From: JAUWMI01 sp964630455
GTDB taxonomy: Bacteria > Sumerlaeota > Sumerlaeia > MWCT01 > JAUWMI01
Length of the DNA stretch: 43,325 nt
Direction: 5' to 3'
Assembly (NCBI GenBank): GCA_964630455.1
Contig: CAZVVA010000001.1
Span: 1-43,325, forward strand
A program made the position numbers and the translations under genes. The notes under the pieces were generated by a model. That model saw nothing but the letters and a program-made list of their open reading frames with translations, did no database searches and was not told the origin of the DNA. The number at the start of each line of letters is the position of its first letter. The first letter of the stretch is position 1. Positions 22,721-30,346 of this stretch are shown here, in pieces.

Positions 22721-23857
22721 ATGAGAAGAAATATTCTATACCTTTCACCGAGTAACCGCTGGCTGGGCGCCCGGATTAGCCTTTACGTTTTATTGAAGAT
22801 GCTCGACAAGGAGAGATTCCATCCCATAATTGTTTGCCCTCCGGGCAGGGGTGCATTTTCACAGAGGCTTGAGTCGGAAGGCTTCGAGGTGGAGTATTTG
22901 CGCCTGTGGAACTGGCGCAAATATAAATACGTGGTACACCGCGGGATTTCGGTCATGAAGATGGTGAGCCTGTTGCGCAGGCACGACATCCACCTGATTC
23001 ACTGCAACGAATTCTGGACAGCCCCTTATGCATTCTGGGCAACGAGGTTCGTGAATCTACCTGCTGTCTCCCACGTCCGCCTATTTATGACGCCAACGAA
23101 GATTCGCCAATACTATCTCGGTTATATGGCGCGAATTGTTTGTGTGTGCAAGGCTCTTGTCGAGGAGTTTTCGGGCTGGCCCGATTATAAAAAACGAGTT
23201 GTTCCAATTTACAACGGCATAAACCTTATGGAATTTGACCCGCGCCGTGTCCCTGAGGAAGAAATTCGTGCGAAGTATAATATTTCCAAAGATGACATTG
23301 TGATAGGTCTGGTGGGACAGATCAGTCCTCGAAAGGGCCAGCATCGGCTAATTAATATCGCTCAGGATCTCGTTCGCCGGTACCCAAACGTTCGTTTTCT
23401 CATTGTGGGAAGCTCGCGTGAACGGGAATACGAGGCCGAGATTCACCGAATGATTGCGGAGCGTAATCTCCAGAAGCATTTTATTTTCACAGGCGATGAG
23501 AAAGAGATGCCAAAAATTTACAAGGCACTGGACATCCTGGTCCTGCCGACGCTGCAGGAAGGGTTCGGGCGTGTGGTCGTTGAGGCGGAGTCTATGGAAA
23601 TCCCCGTAGTAGTCTCGAACGCAGGCGGGTTAGTGGAAGTGGTTGAGCCTGGCAAAACGGGTTTTATCTACACTCTCGGCAAGAACAAGGAAATGCTTGA
23701 TTATCTGATGCGACTTTGCGGAGATCCACAATTGCGGCGGGGTATGGGTGTTGCCGGTCGAGATTTTGTCAGGGAGCATTTTTCGCAAGAAAGAATGGTT
23801 GAACAAGTCACCGCTCTTTACCTAGAGGTGCTGGGTGATGCCTCTCATTCAAGATAA
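22721..23857 (+). CDS. Glycosyltransferase family 4
   Basis: This is a 378-residue GT-B fold glycosyltransferase of the GT4 type, which would use a nucleotide-sugar donor at the inner face of the membrane. The N-terminal acceptor domain carries SNRWLGARISLYVLLKML. The donor domain has IGLVGQISPRKGQHRLI and the EX7E motif in EGFGRVVVEAES, then SNAGGLVEVVEPGKTGF. Complete and with no membrane segment. GAGGAAAT lies just before the ATG. It is the first gene of the plus-strand polysaccharide cluster; the next reading frame overlaps its end by 20 bases, indicating translational coupling before that gene decayed. Confidence 0.93.
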   Translation: MRRNILYLSPSNRWLGARISLYVLLKMLDKERFHPIIVCPPGRGAFSQRLESEGFEVEYLRLWNWRKYKYVVHRGISVMKMVSLLRRHDIHLIHCNEFWTAPYAFWATRFVNLPAVSHVRLFMTPTKIRQYYLGYMARIVCVCKALVEEFSGWPDYKKRVVPIYNGINLMEFDPRRVPEEEIRAKYNISKDDIVIGLVGQISPRKGQHRLINIAQDLVRRYPNVRFLIVGSSREREYEAEIHRMIAERNLQKHFIFTGDEKEMPKIYKALDILVLPTLQEGFGRVVVEAESMEIPVVVSNAGGLVEVVEPGKTGFIYTLGKNKEMLDYLMRLCGDPQLRRGMGVAGRDFVREHFSQERMVEQVTALYLEVLGDASHSR

Positions 23858-24200
23858 TCTTTGCATAGCGCATATTATCTCAGCCTTCGGGCGCGGTGGC
23901 ATGGAGAATTCCGTGGCTCGCCTTGCCCTTGCACAAAAAAGATTCGGACACGAGGTCCATGTCATCTGTATTCGGGATCTGGGTCCTGTCGCCGATATAC
24001 TTAGGATGAACGGGGTTCCTGTGCATCTGTCGTATTTTCGCACCCGTCTTGGTCCCGGCTTACTACGGCGGTTGAGCGATCTTTTACACGCGCTGGGGCG
24101 TCAATGTCATCCAGCCCCATAATTGCGGTCTCTTTTCAAAATGCTCCGGGTTTCCCCGGCGAAACGGTAGCCAGTTTACAACTCTTACGTTAAAGTGAGA
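23838..24200 (+). pseudogene. Decayed glycosyltransferase (N-terminal fragment, frameshifted)
   Basis: The frame from 23838 reads a typical GT4 beginning, MPLIQDNLCIAHIISAFGRG and GGMENSVARLALAQKRFGH, then stops at 24122 after about 94 residues. In the +1 frame the sequence continues plausibly as RWGVNVIQPHNCG (24091-24129), the expected position of a VVHTHN-type strand, so a one-base indel near 24070-24091 is likely. After that the homology ends: the nucleotide-sugar-binding half is missing and the next gene begins at 24203. It is therefore truncated as well as frameshifted. An assembly error could explain the frameshift but not the missing half. Confidence 0.7.
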
Positions 24201-24202
24201 CA

Positions 24203-25303
24203 ATGTCGCGTTTTCAGATTCTTTACCTTTTTAAGGATGAGATTACTCCCCGGACAAGGATGATTACCGGTATTCTCGAGAAGAGTGGCTTTGAGATTTC
24301 CCCCCTCCCTGTAACTGCGAGGTGGAATCGCCTGACACGAATCAAATTTCTTCGGGAGGAATTGAAGAAGCGACAAAGGGATAACCTCTCCGCCATTCTT
24401 ATTGGTGATTTTTGCCATAAGTTTGTCTTACCGGTCTCTTTCCTGGCGCGAAAGGTCCCTGTTATTTATGACCTTTTTATTTCTAACTATGATAATTATA
24501 TTCTCGAAAGGAAGAGAGCATCCAAGTTGAGTCTCAAGAGCCTCGTGCTATATTTGAGAGAGTTCCTTGGACTGCGCCTGGTAATGACAATCCTAGCAGA
24601 TACGGAAGCTCACAGGAATTACTATGTAAAGCTATTCAAAATATCTCGCGGCAAAATTCAGACAGTTTATATTGGCGCTGAGGAAGATTTTTTCTTTCCA
24701 AAGGAAAAGCAACCGGCAGATAAGGATTCTGATAAGTTCGAGATCCTGTTCTATGGTAATTATATTCCTCTTCACGGGATTGAATACATTATCCAGGCAG
24801 CAAGAATACTCCAAAAGGACCCCGATATTCATTTTACTATTGTCGGTGAAGGACAAACAAAGACGCAAATTGAAGAAATGGCCACATCGCTTCAAATCAA
24901 GAATGTTACGTTTATCAAGAGAGTTCCTTATGAGGAGCTCAATTCGCTTATCAATGCTTCAGACCTCTGCCTGGGTATCTTTGGAAATACAGCTAAGGCC
25001 CAGAGAGTTATCCCAAATAAGGTTTTTCAATGCCTGGCAGCGCGAAGATGCGTCCTTACTGCAGATACACCGGCAATAAGGGAACTTTTTAATTCAGATA
25101 GGGACATTGCGGTTTGCCCGGCAGCAAATCCTGAACTTCTTGCGGCAAAAATAGCTGAGTTAAAAGCCCAGCCGGATAAAAGAAACGCCCTTGCAAATCA
25201 GGGTTACAAACAATTCAAAAACCAGTTTGCTTTTGAAAAACTCAGTGCAACCTGGAAAGAAATTATGAATGCGGCGCTTATGCAAAAAGCCGAAAAATGC
25301 TGA
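24203..25303 (+). CDS. Glycosyltransferase, GT4-like
   Basis: This is a 366-residue GT-B fold glycosyltransferase. The donor domain shows FEILFYGNYIPLHGIEYIIQ, FTIVGEGQTKTQIEEM and the late motif IPNKVFQCLAARRCVLTADT. The strict EX7E of classical GT4 enzymes is not obvious, as is common in the group related to capsule and LPS transferases. The sequence is clearly more AT- and lysine-rich than the first glycosyltransferase. The ATG at 24203 has a weak GTGAG upstream. It lies directly after the decayed glycosyltransferase. Confidence 0.88.
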   Translation: MSRFQILYLFKDEITPRTRMITGILEKSGFEISPLPVTARWNRLTRIKFLREELKKRQRDNLSAILIGDFCHKFVLPVSFLARKVPVIYDLFISNYDNYILERKRASKLSLKSLVLYLREFLGLRLVMTILADTEAHRNYYVKLFKISRGKIQTVYIGAEEDFFFPKEKQPADKDSDKFEILFYGNYIPLHGIEYIIQAARILQKDPDIHFTIVGEGQTKTQIEEMATSLQIKNVTFIKRVPYEELNSLINASDLCLGIFGNTAKAQRVIPNKVFQCLAARRCVLTADTPAIRELFNSDRDIAVCPAANPELLAAKIAELKAQPDKRNALANQGYKQFKNQFAFEKLSATWKEIMNAALMQKAEKC

Positions 25304-25395
25304 GTCACAGATCGTTAGTATTATTTTCCACCTGACGCGGAGTGAAATCTGGGCAGTCTGCGGTTAGACCACTTCTTACCACTACAGCATAAAAC

Positions 25396-26232
25396 ATGGT
25401 AACAAAAGAACAGGTTAAATGCGATTATTGCGGGAGGGATGAAACTGATCTTTTCCGTCAAATGGGAGAGCATACTATTGTCGAATGCCGTCATTGTAGG
25501 CTTATTTATGTTAATCCCAGGATTACCAGAGAAGAACTGGATAAGCTCTATTCGGAAGAGTATTTTATCAGCCATAATATCCAGATAAAGGATGCTGAAC
25601 ATCTAGCCTGGTCTAGATTAAGAAGAAGATTAAAAATAATCGAAAGGTTTATGCCAGACAAAGGGAAATTCCTGGAAATAGGCTGCGCAAGCGGGTATTT
25701 TCTTTCCCTGGCAAAGAAAAGCGGTTGGGACGTAGAAGGTATTGAGTACTCATCCTTTTCGGCAGAACGTGCCCGTCAAATGCTTTCGATTAATGTAAAA
25801 ATAGGTGCGTTTAATGAGGGAGTTTTCCCACCAGACACCTATAATGTTGTGTTTATGTCTCACGTCCTGGAACATTGTTTTGAACCAAAAAGAGTTCTCG
25901 CAGAAATCTATCGTCTCCTGAAAAGAAATGGCATCGTCGTGATTGAAGTTCCCAATATTGAAGCCTATGACCTCAGGTTCCATGGGGAGAAGTGGAAAGG
26001 ATGGCAATTACCGTATCATCTTTATTTTTTCAGCAAAAAGACATTGATGCAATACCTTGAATCGCTGGACTTTCAAATTGCATTTACAACTACTATCGGC
26101 AGTCATTATCTCATGCGAAAAGGGAAGAAGAATCCTTTTTACAAAATAGCTTATTATTTTAACAGGTTTTTCAAAGTGGTTGAGGGTCGCAATCTATTTA
26201 TGATCGCCAGGAGAAAACACAGGGTGGTATGA
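25396..26232 (+). CDS. Zinc-ribbon SAM-dependent methyltransferase
   Basis: This is a 278-residue class I methyltransferase with an N-terminal zinc ribbon (Cys9, Cys12, Cys31, Cys34). The SAM site is KFLEIGCASGYFLSLAKK. Motif II/III segments appear as YNVVFMSHVLEHCFEPKRVL and LLKRNGIVVIEVPN. This ribbon-methyltransferase form is common in sugar and O-antigen clusters, where it may act on a nucleotide sugar or glycan. It is AT-rich like the preceding glycosyltransferase. No clear Shine-Dalgarno is visible before the ATG at 25396. The exact substrate is unknown. Confidence 0.88.
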   Translation: MVTKEQVKCDYCGRDETDLFRQMGEHTIVECRHCRLIYVNPRITREELDKLYSEEYFISHNIQIKDAEHLAWSRLRRRLKIIERFMPDKGKFLEIGCASGYFLSLAKKSGWDVEGIEYSSFSAERARQMLSINVKIGAFNEGVFPPDTYNVVFMSHVLEHCFEPKRVLAEIYRLLKRNGIVVIEVPNIEAYDLRFHGEKWKGWQLPYHLYFFSKKTLMQYLESLDFQIAFTTTIGSHYLMRKGKKNPFYKIAYYFNRFFKVVEGRNLFMIARRKHRVV

Positions 26233-26356
26233 TGGCAGCACCTGAAAAATTTGGCAAATAACACTGCTCTACCTTCTGCTTTCTGCTCTTTGCCCTTTGC
26301 TCTCTACAATCTGGTTCTTGTGAACCGCTAGCTTCTACCGGAGCGAGGATACCCGC

Positions 26357-27367
26357 GTGTCGGGAAAACGTCTCCTTATCATTACCCCTGCATTGCAAAC
26401 TCCCAGCTATCGCTACCGCATTGCCCAATATGTAACCTACCTGGAAAAGGCAGGTTTTGAAACACAGATAGTAGAGATTGCCAGGATTACACCTCCTGAC
26501 ATGAGACGACTGAGAGACAGTCTCGCGCAGAGCAGTGCCATCTTTCTTCAAAAAAAACTCCTTAAGCGCAGCGAGGCTCTTTTGCTGGGTCCCTGGAAGG
26601 ATAAGGTTATATTTGATTTTGACGATGCCATTTTTTTGCCTGCATTCAATGAGGCGAGGGGATTGCCGGGTTTTTATAAACGCTGGAGACGCCATCGGAA
26701 ATTTCTCCGTACGCTGTGTACAAGCGCCCTTGTTATTTGCGCTAATGACTACCTTGCCGCGGTATCACGCAAACTGGGGTTCGAGGCCACGGTGATCCCC
26801 ACTGCCGTGGCTCTGGAGCGCTACCACATTGCCCCCATCCATCGCGAGGATAAGACTTTCACCATTGGCTGGATTGGGACGGGGTCGAATTTGAGATACC
26901 TGAATGTAATTCGCCCCGCCCTCAAACGATTGAATGAGAGATTTCCCATAGTTCTGAAGGTTATTTCGAGTGAGGCACCGAATATTAATGAGTGCCCTGT
27001 CACATTCAAGTCCTGGCGATGGGAGGACGAGGCGGATGACCTTGCCAGTCTTGACGTTGGAATTATGCCACTCACCGATGATCCCTGGACACGTGGTAAA
27101 GCGGCCTTCAAGGCTTTACAATATATGGCAGCCGGCCTCCCGGCAGTCTGTTCGGACGTAGGTATAAGCCGTGAGGTTATCCAGCACAGGGAGAATGGCT
27201 TTCTGGTTAACACCGCTGATGAATGGGTAGAAGTCCTGGTAACCCTTGCACGCGATAGGGAATTGCGCCGCCGCATAGGTGAAAAGGCACGTGCGACAGT
27301 CGCCCGGAAGTATTCACTTGAAGTTATTGCGCCTTGTGTGGTAGATGCGATAAGCCATTTCACATAG
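26357..27367 (+). CDS. Glycosyltransferase family 4
   Basis: This 336-residue glycosyltransferase starts at GTG 26357, preceded by GGAGCGAGGA. The N-terminal half has TPSYRYRIAQYVTYLEKAGF and the DFDDAIF segment typical of one GT4 subgroup. The donor domain contains FTIGWIGTGSNLRYL, GIMPLTDDPWTRGKAAFKAL and SDVGISREVIQHRENGFLV. It is complete, with no membrane helix. It ends one base before the start of the O-antigen ligase gene, so the two are surely co-transcribed. Confidence 0.92.
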   Translation: MSGKRLLIITPALQTPSYRYRIAQYVTYLEKAGFETQIVEIARITPPDMRRLRDSLAQSSAIFLQKKLLKRSEALLLGPWKDKVIFDFDDAIFLPAFNEARGLPGFYKRWRRHRKFLRTLCTSALVICANDYLAAVSRKLGFEATVIPTAVALERYHIAPIHREDKTFTIGWIGTGSNLRYLNVIRPALKRLNERFPIVLKVISSEAPNINECPVTFKSWRWEDEADDLASLDVGIMPLTDDPWTRGKAAFKALQYMAAGLPAVCSDVGISREVIQHRENGFLVNTADEWVEVLVTLARDRELRRRIGEKARATVARKYSLEVIAPCVVDAISHFT

Positions 27368-27368
27368 A

Positions 27369-28637
27369 ATGCCAGAGAATATGACAGCCCAAGCACATTT
27401 ATCGTGGAGTAACAGGAAAAGCTGGTCTTCCCTATTTTGCGCGGAATCAGTTCAGATATTTCTCCTCTTTAGCATTCTCTTGCTTCAACCATTCAGGGCG
27501 CTCCACGGTTTTTACGACTCACTTTTAATAGTGGCGTTAATTTTTATCACCGTTATGGCCTGGAGAAAGAGATTTCCACCCATCCCGCGTGTGTTTCTTT
27601 ACATACTGGGCTTTTATACAGCGTCTATAGTAATCTCCACTCTTCTCTCAATTGACCGCAAAGAAAGTCTTGACCAAATTCGAAGCGAATTTGTTAAGCA
27701 GCTCATTGTCTTCGGCCTTGTAGTTGTGATGGCAGCGCAAGGAGAGCACAAACGGCGCACAATTCTTCTGGCCTTTTTCCTTTCAGGTCTTATTATGTCC
27801 ACAGTGGGGTTTTTCCCCTTTCTGCTCTGGGATAGCTATTCTACGCCAGACAACTTCATCACCGGCCGCCGTCTTATCTCTTTTTCTGGAAGTTACACGC
27901 GCCTGGGGCATTTCTATGTTCTTTACGCGCCGTTTTTAATACTACTGGCCCGCGGGAGGCCAATTGTACAGCAGATTGCTCTTTATGTCATCTTGTCTTT
28001 AGGTATGGGTGCCACACTCTGTACATTAACGCGTGCGGCCTGGATATGTGTGCCAATGGCCGTCATCGTCGCCTGCGTGCTTATGAAGATGTGGCGTCAT
28101 CTTGTGGCCTTCCTATTAATTATCGGTACAATGTTCTGTATGCTCTATATCCTGTCTCCTTCAATGAAATCCCGCGTAAGCGATTTTCGCGAACTCATGG
28201 ATTGGAGTGGTTCGTTTGGCCAGCGCACAGCAATATGGGAGAGCGCGGGAGGCATCATTGCGCAGCACCCGATATTTGGAGTTGGCTATGGCAAGTATAT
28301 TTTCCGGCAAGCTTATGATTTAAATCCCGTCAATGGTGCCGACCGACTTTGTGACGTGCATAATACTTACCTCCAGATTTTGCTAGAGCGCGGTATCGTG
28401 GGGTTTATCGCTACACTGGTTCTTTACCTATATTTTTTCAGGCAAGCCAGTCTGCTGGCGAAAGGTGGAGATGATTGGGGGCGGGCATATTTTGCTTACT
28501 TTGTTGCAATCTCCTGTGCATTTGGCCTATTCAGTATCACAGGCAACATCTATCTCAAGGAAGCGGGGCGCTATCTCTGGCAATTAGCGGCATTGGGTTG
28601 GTGTGTTCCCTCCTTAATATCAAAATTGAAAGAATAA
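27369..28637 (+). CDS. O-antigen ligase/polymerase-like membrane protein
   Basis: This is a 422-residue protein with about ten hydrophobic helices and a Wzy_C-type periplasmic loop. The loop contains FGQRTAIWESAGGIIAQHPI, FGVGYGKY and the diagnostic DVHNTYLQILLERGIVGF. Such proteins polymerise O-units or ligate glycans to a lipid or protein on the outer side of the inner membrane; the sequence does not separate the two roles. It begins one base after the glycosyltransferase stop, with no separate ribosome-binding site, suggesting coupling. It is the last recognised gene of the polysaccharide cluster. No flippase or polymer-length regulator is visible in the window. Confidence 0.88.
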   Translation: MPENMTAQAHLSWSNRKSWSSLFCAESVQIFLLFSILLLQPFRALHGFYDSLLIVALIFITVMAWRKRFPPIPRVFLYILGFYTASIVISTLLSIDRKESLDQIRSEFVKQLIVFGLVVVMAAQGEHKRRTILLAFFLSGLIMSTVGFFPFLLWDSYSTPDNFITGRRLISFSGSYTRLGHFYVLYAPFLILLARGRPIVQQIALYVILSLGMGATLCTLTRAAWICVPMAVIVACVLMKMWRHLVAFLLIIGTMFCMLYILSPSMKSRVSDFRELMDWSGSFGQRTAIWESAGGIIAQHPIFGVGYGKYIFRQAYDLNPVNGADRLCDVHNTYLQILLERGIVGFIATLVLYLYFFRQASLLAKGGDDWGRAYFAYFVAISCAFGLFSITGNIYLKEAGRYLWQLAALGWCVPSLISKLKE

Positions 28638-28721
28638 GTCGGAATCTAACACAGGAAGCCCAATCCAGGAAACTGAACGACTATGGGGTAGATAAACCTT
28701 TTGTGAGTCATGTTTGATGGT

Positions 28722-28747
28722 AGTGGCAGTTCATGAACTGCCCCGAC
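28722..28747. repeat. GTAGGGGC-family palindrome with CAGTTCATGAACTG core
   Basis: There is a perfect 18-base palindrome at 28725-28742 (GGCAGTTCATGAACTGCC) with partly degraded GTAG/CGAC ends. It lies after the O-antigen ligase gene. A relative with a CATGAAGTG core is at 39996-40022. Confidence 0.65.
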
Positions 28748-28828
28748 AAAGAGAAGCGGAAGATGAAGCCTGCAGTTTTCTTACAATGATTCTTGAAAGT
28801 GCTGCTTCCTAAATTGGAGTTAAGCGCA

Positions 28829-30214
28829 ATGCATGATCAGCGATACACAGTGTTGCTGCTGGTAGTGCTGGGGGCGATGCTTGGGCTTATCCAGTGTAGC
28901 CAGCAGGCGAAGGCACCTGAGGGCAAGGTGGTCATTTCGGTGAACGCTGGCCCCAAAGATTGGGATAAGAATGAGCAGGCAGTTTGGGCTTTGCAATTGC
29001 GCATGTTTGAAGAGAAGCATCCAGATATACAGGTGAGGGTGGAGACGTGGGATTTCTCGCCAGAAGTGTTTGCGAGCCGTGCCGCAGGCAATACGCTCAC
29101 GGATCTGGTGACAACGTGGGCTACGGAAGGCGAGGCGATGATTACTCGACACCTCATGCAGGACATCACGCCGTTAATGCATGAATGGGAAGGCTACAAA
29201 GAGTTGCGGCCTGAGGTAGTGCGACCGTTTGAGAGAGACGGGCGGATTTACGCCTTTCCCGTGACAGCGTACAGCATGGCGCTGTTTTATAACACGGCAA
29301 TGTTTCGCGAGGCGGGTCTTGTTGACAGCGAAGGCCGGGCAACACCGCCCCAGACATGGGAGGAGTTCGTTGATTATGCCCAGCGGCTCACCAATCGCGA
29401 CAAAGGAGTATGTGGTTTTGCCATCATGGGCGAGAATCCACGCACGGGGTGGCATTTTCTCAATTGGGGCTGGCAAGCGGGCGGTGAGTTCGAGCGCTAC
29501 GAAGATGGGAAATGGCGCGCGGTGTTCGATTCGCCGCCGATTGTTCAGGCGCTCGAGTTTATCAAGGATTTGCATTGGAAATACGACGTTGTGCAGGCGG
29601 ATCTGCTTGCTACGTATGAGGACATCTGGCAGCTGTTTGCTTCAGAACGGGCAGCTATGATGATCGAACCGGCCAATGAAACCGGTATGACGTATTTGCG
29701 CACCAAGTACCAGTTTGATCTCAACCGTCTGGGTATTGCGCTTTTACCGGCTGGCCCGGCAGGGCGTGCGGTCCAGATGGGCGCAGACTATTATATTTTC
29801 AAGCCCGGACTTTCGCCAGAAAAACAGCGGGCGGCAATGAAGTGGTGTCTTTTCTGTGTAAGTCCCGAGTGGTGGGAAGCCCGTTCGCGCTTGCGCAAGG
29901 AGCAGGATCGCGTGGTGGGGGCACCTTTTATTCCCATTTTCAGTGGCCCACGTGCTTCGGAGATTCGGGCGATTTTTGAGCGTCACCGCAACGTGCCGCA
30001 ATTTGCAGAATATGAAGACGAGGTGGTCAAGTATCTCAAGACTGAGCCACCATACTACTGCCAGCAGCTCTATAGCGAAGTGCTGAGCCCGGCGGTGCAG
30101 GAAGTCCTGACGAATGAACGCGCGGATGCGTATACGATTTTGCATAACTTTGCCCGGATGTTTCAGGCACGGTTTCTGGATACTGTTACGGCGGAGCTAA
30201 CGCCGGTTGAGTAA
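28829..30214 (+). CDS. ABC-type sugar-binding lipoprotein
   Basis: This is a 461-residue family 1 extracellular solute-binding protein, expected to bind a sugar or oligosaccharide outside the inner membrane. The start at ATG 28829 has GGAG 9 bases upstream. It gives a lipoprotein-like signal ending LGLIQC, with Cys23 as the possible lipidation site; the lipobox is imperfect. Typical segments are FEEKHPDIQVRVETW, DLVTTWATEGEAM, YAFPVTAYSMALFYNTAMF and PPQTWEEFVDYAQRLTN. No permease or ATPase gene is adjacent. The next gene, 132 bases downstream, is a secreted glycoside hydrolase, so the pair may process and capture the same glycan. Confidence 0.9.
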   Translation: MHDQRYTVLLLVVLGAMLGLIQCSQQAKAPEGKVVISVNAGPKDWDKNEQAVWALQLRMFEEKHPDIQVRVETWDFSPEVFASRAAGNTLTDLVTTWATEGEAMITRHLMQDITPLMHEWEGYKELRPEVVRPFERDGRIYAFPVTAYSMALFYNTAMFREAGLVDSEGRATPPQTWEEFVDYAQRLTNRDKGVCGFAIMGENPRTGWHFLNWGWQAGGEFERYEDGKWRAVFDSPPIVQALEFIKDLHWKYDVVQADLLATYEDIWQLFASERAAMMIEPANETGMTYLRTKYQFDLNRLGIALLPAGPAGRAVQMGADYYIFKPGLSPEKQRAAMKWCLFCVSPEWWEARSRLRKEQDRVVGAPFIPIFSGPRASEIRAIFERHRNVPQFAEYEDEVVKYLKTEPPYYCQQLYSEVLSPAVQEVLTNERADAYTILHNFARMFQARFLDTVTAELTPVE

Positions 30215-30346
30215 GGCCCCTGACGCGGCGCGAAGCATAATGATATTCTAGCACTGCGGGGATGCATGCGGGAAGGCTGAATCGACCATATTGCGTTGAA
30301 CTTGTCGGTACGGTAGACAAATTATCCTTTGGGTTAAGGAGTAAAG

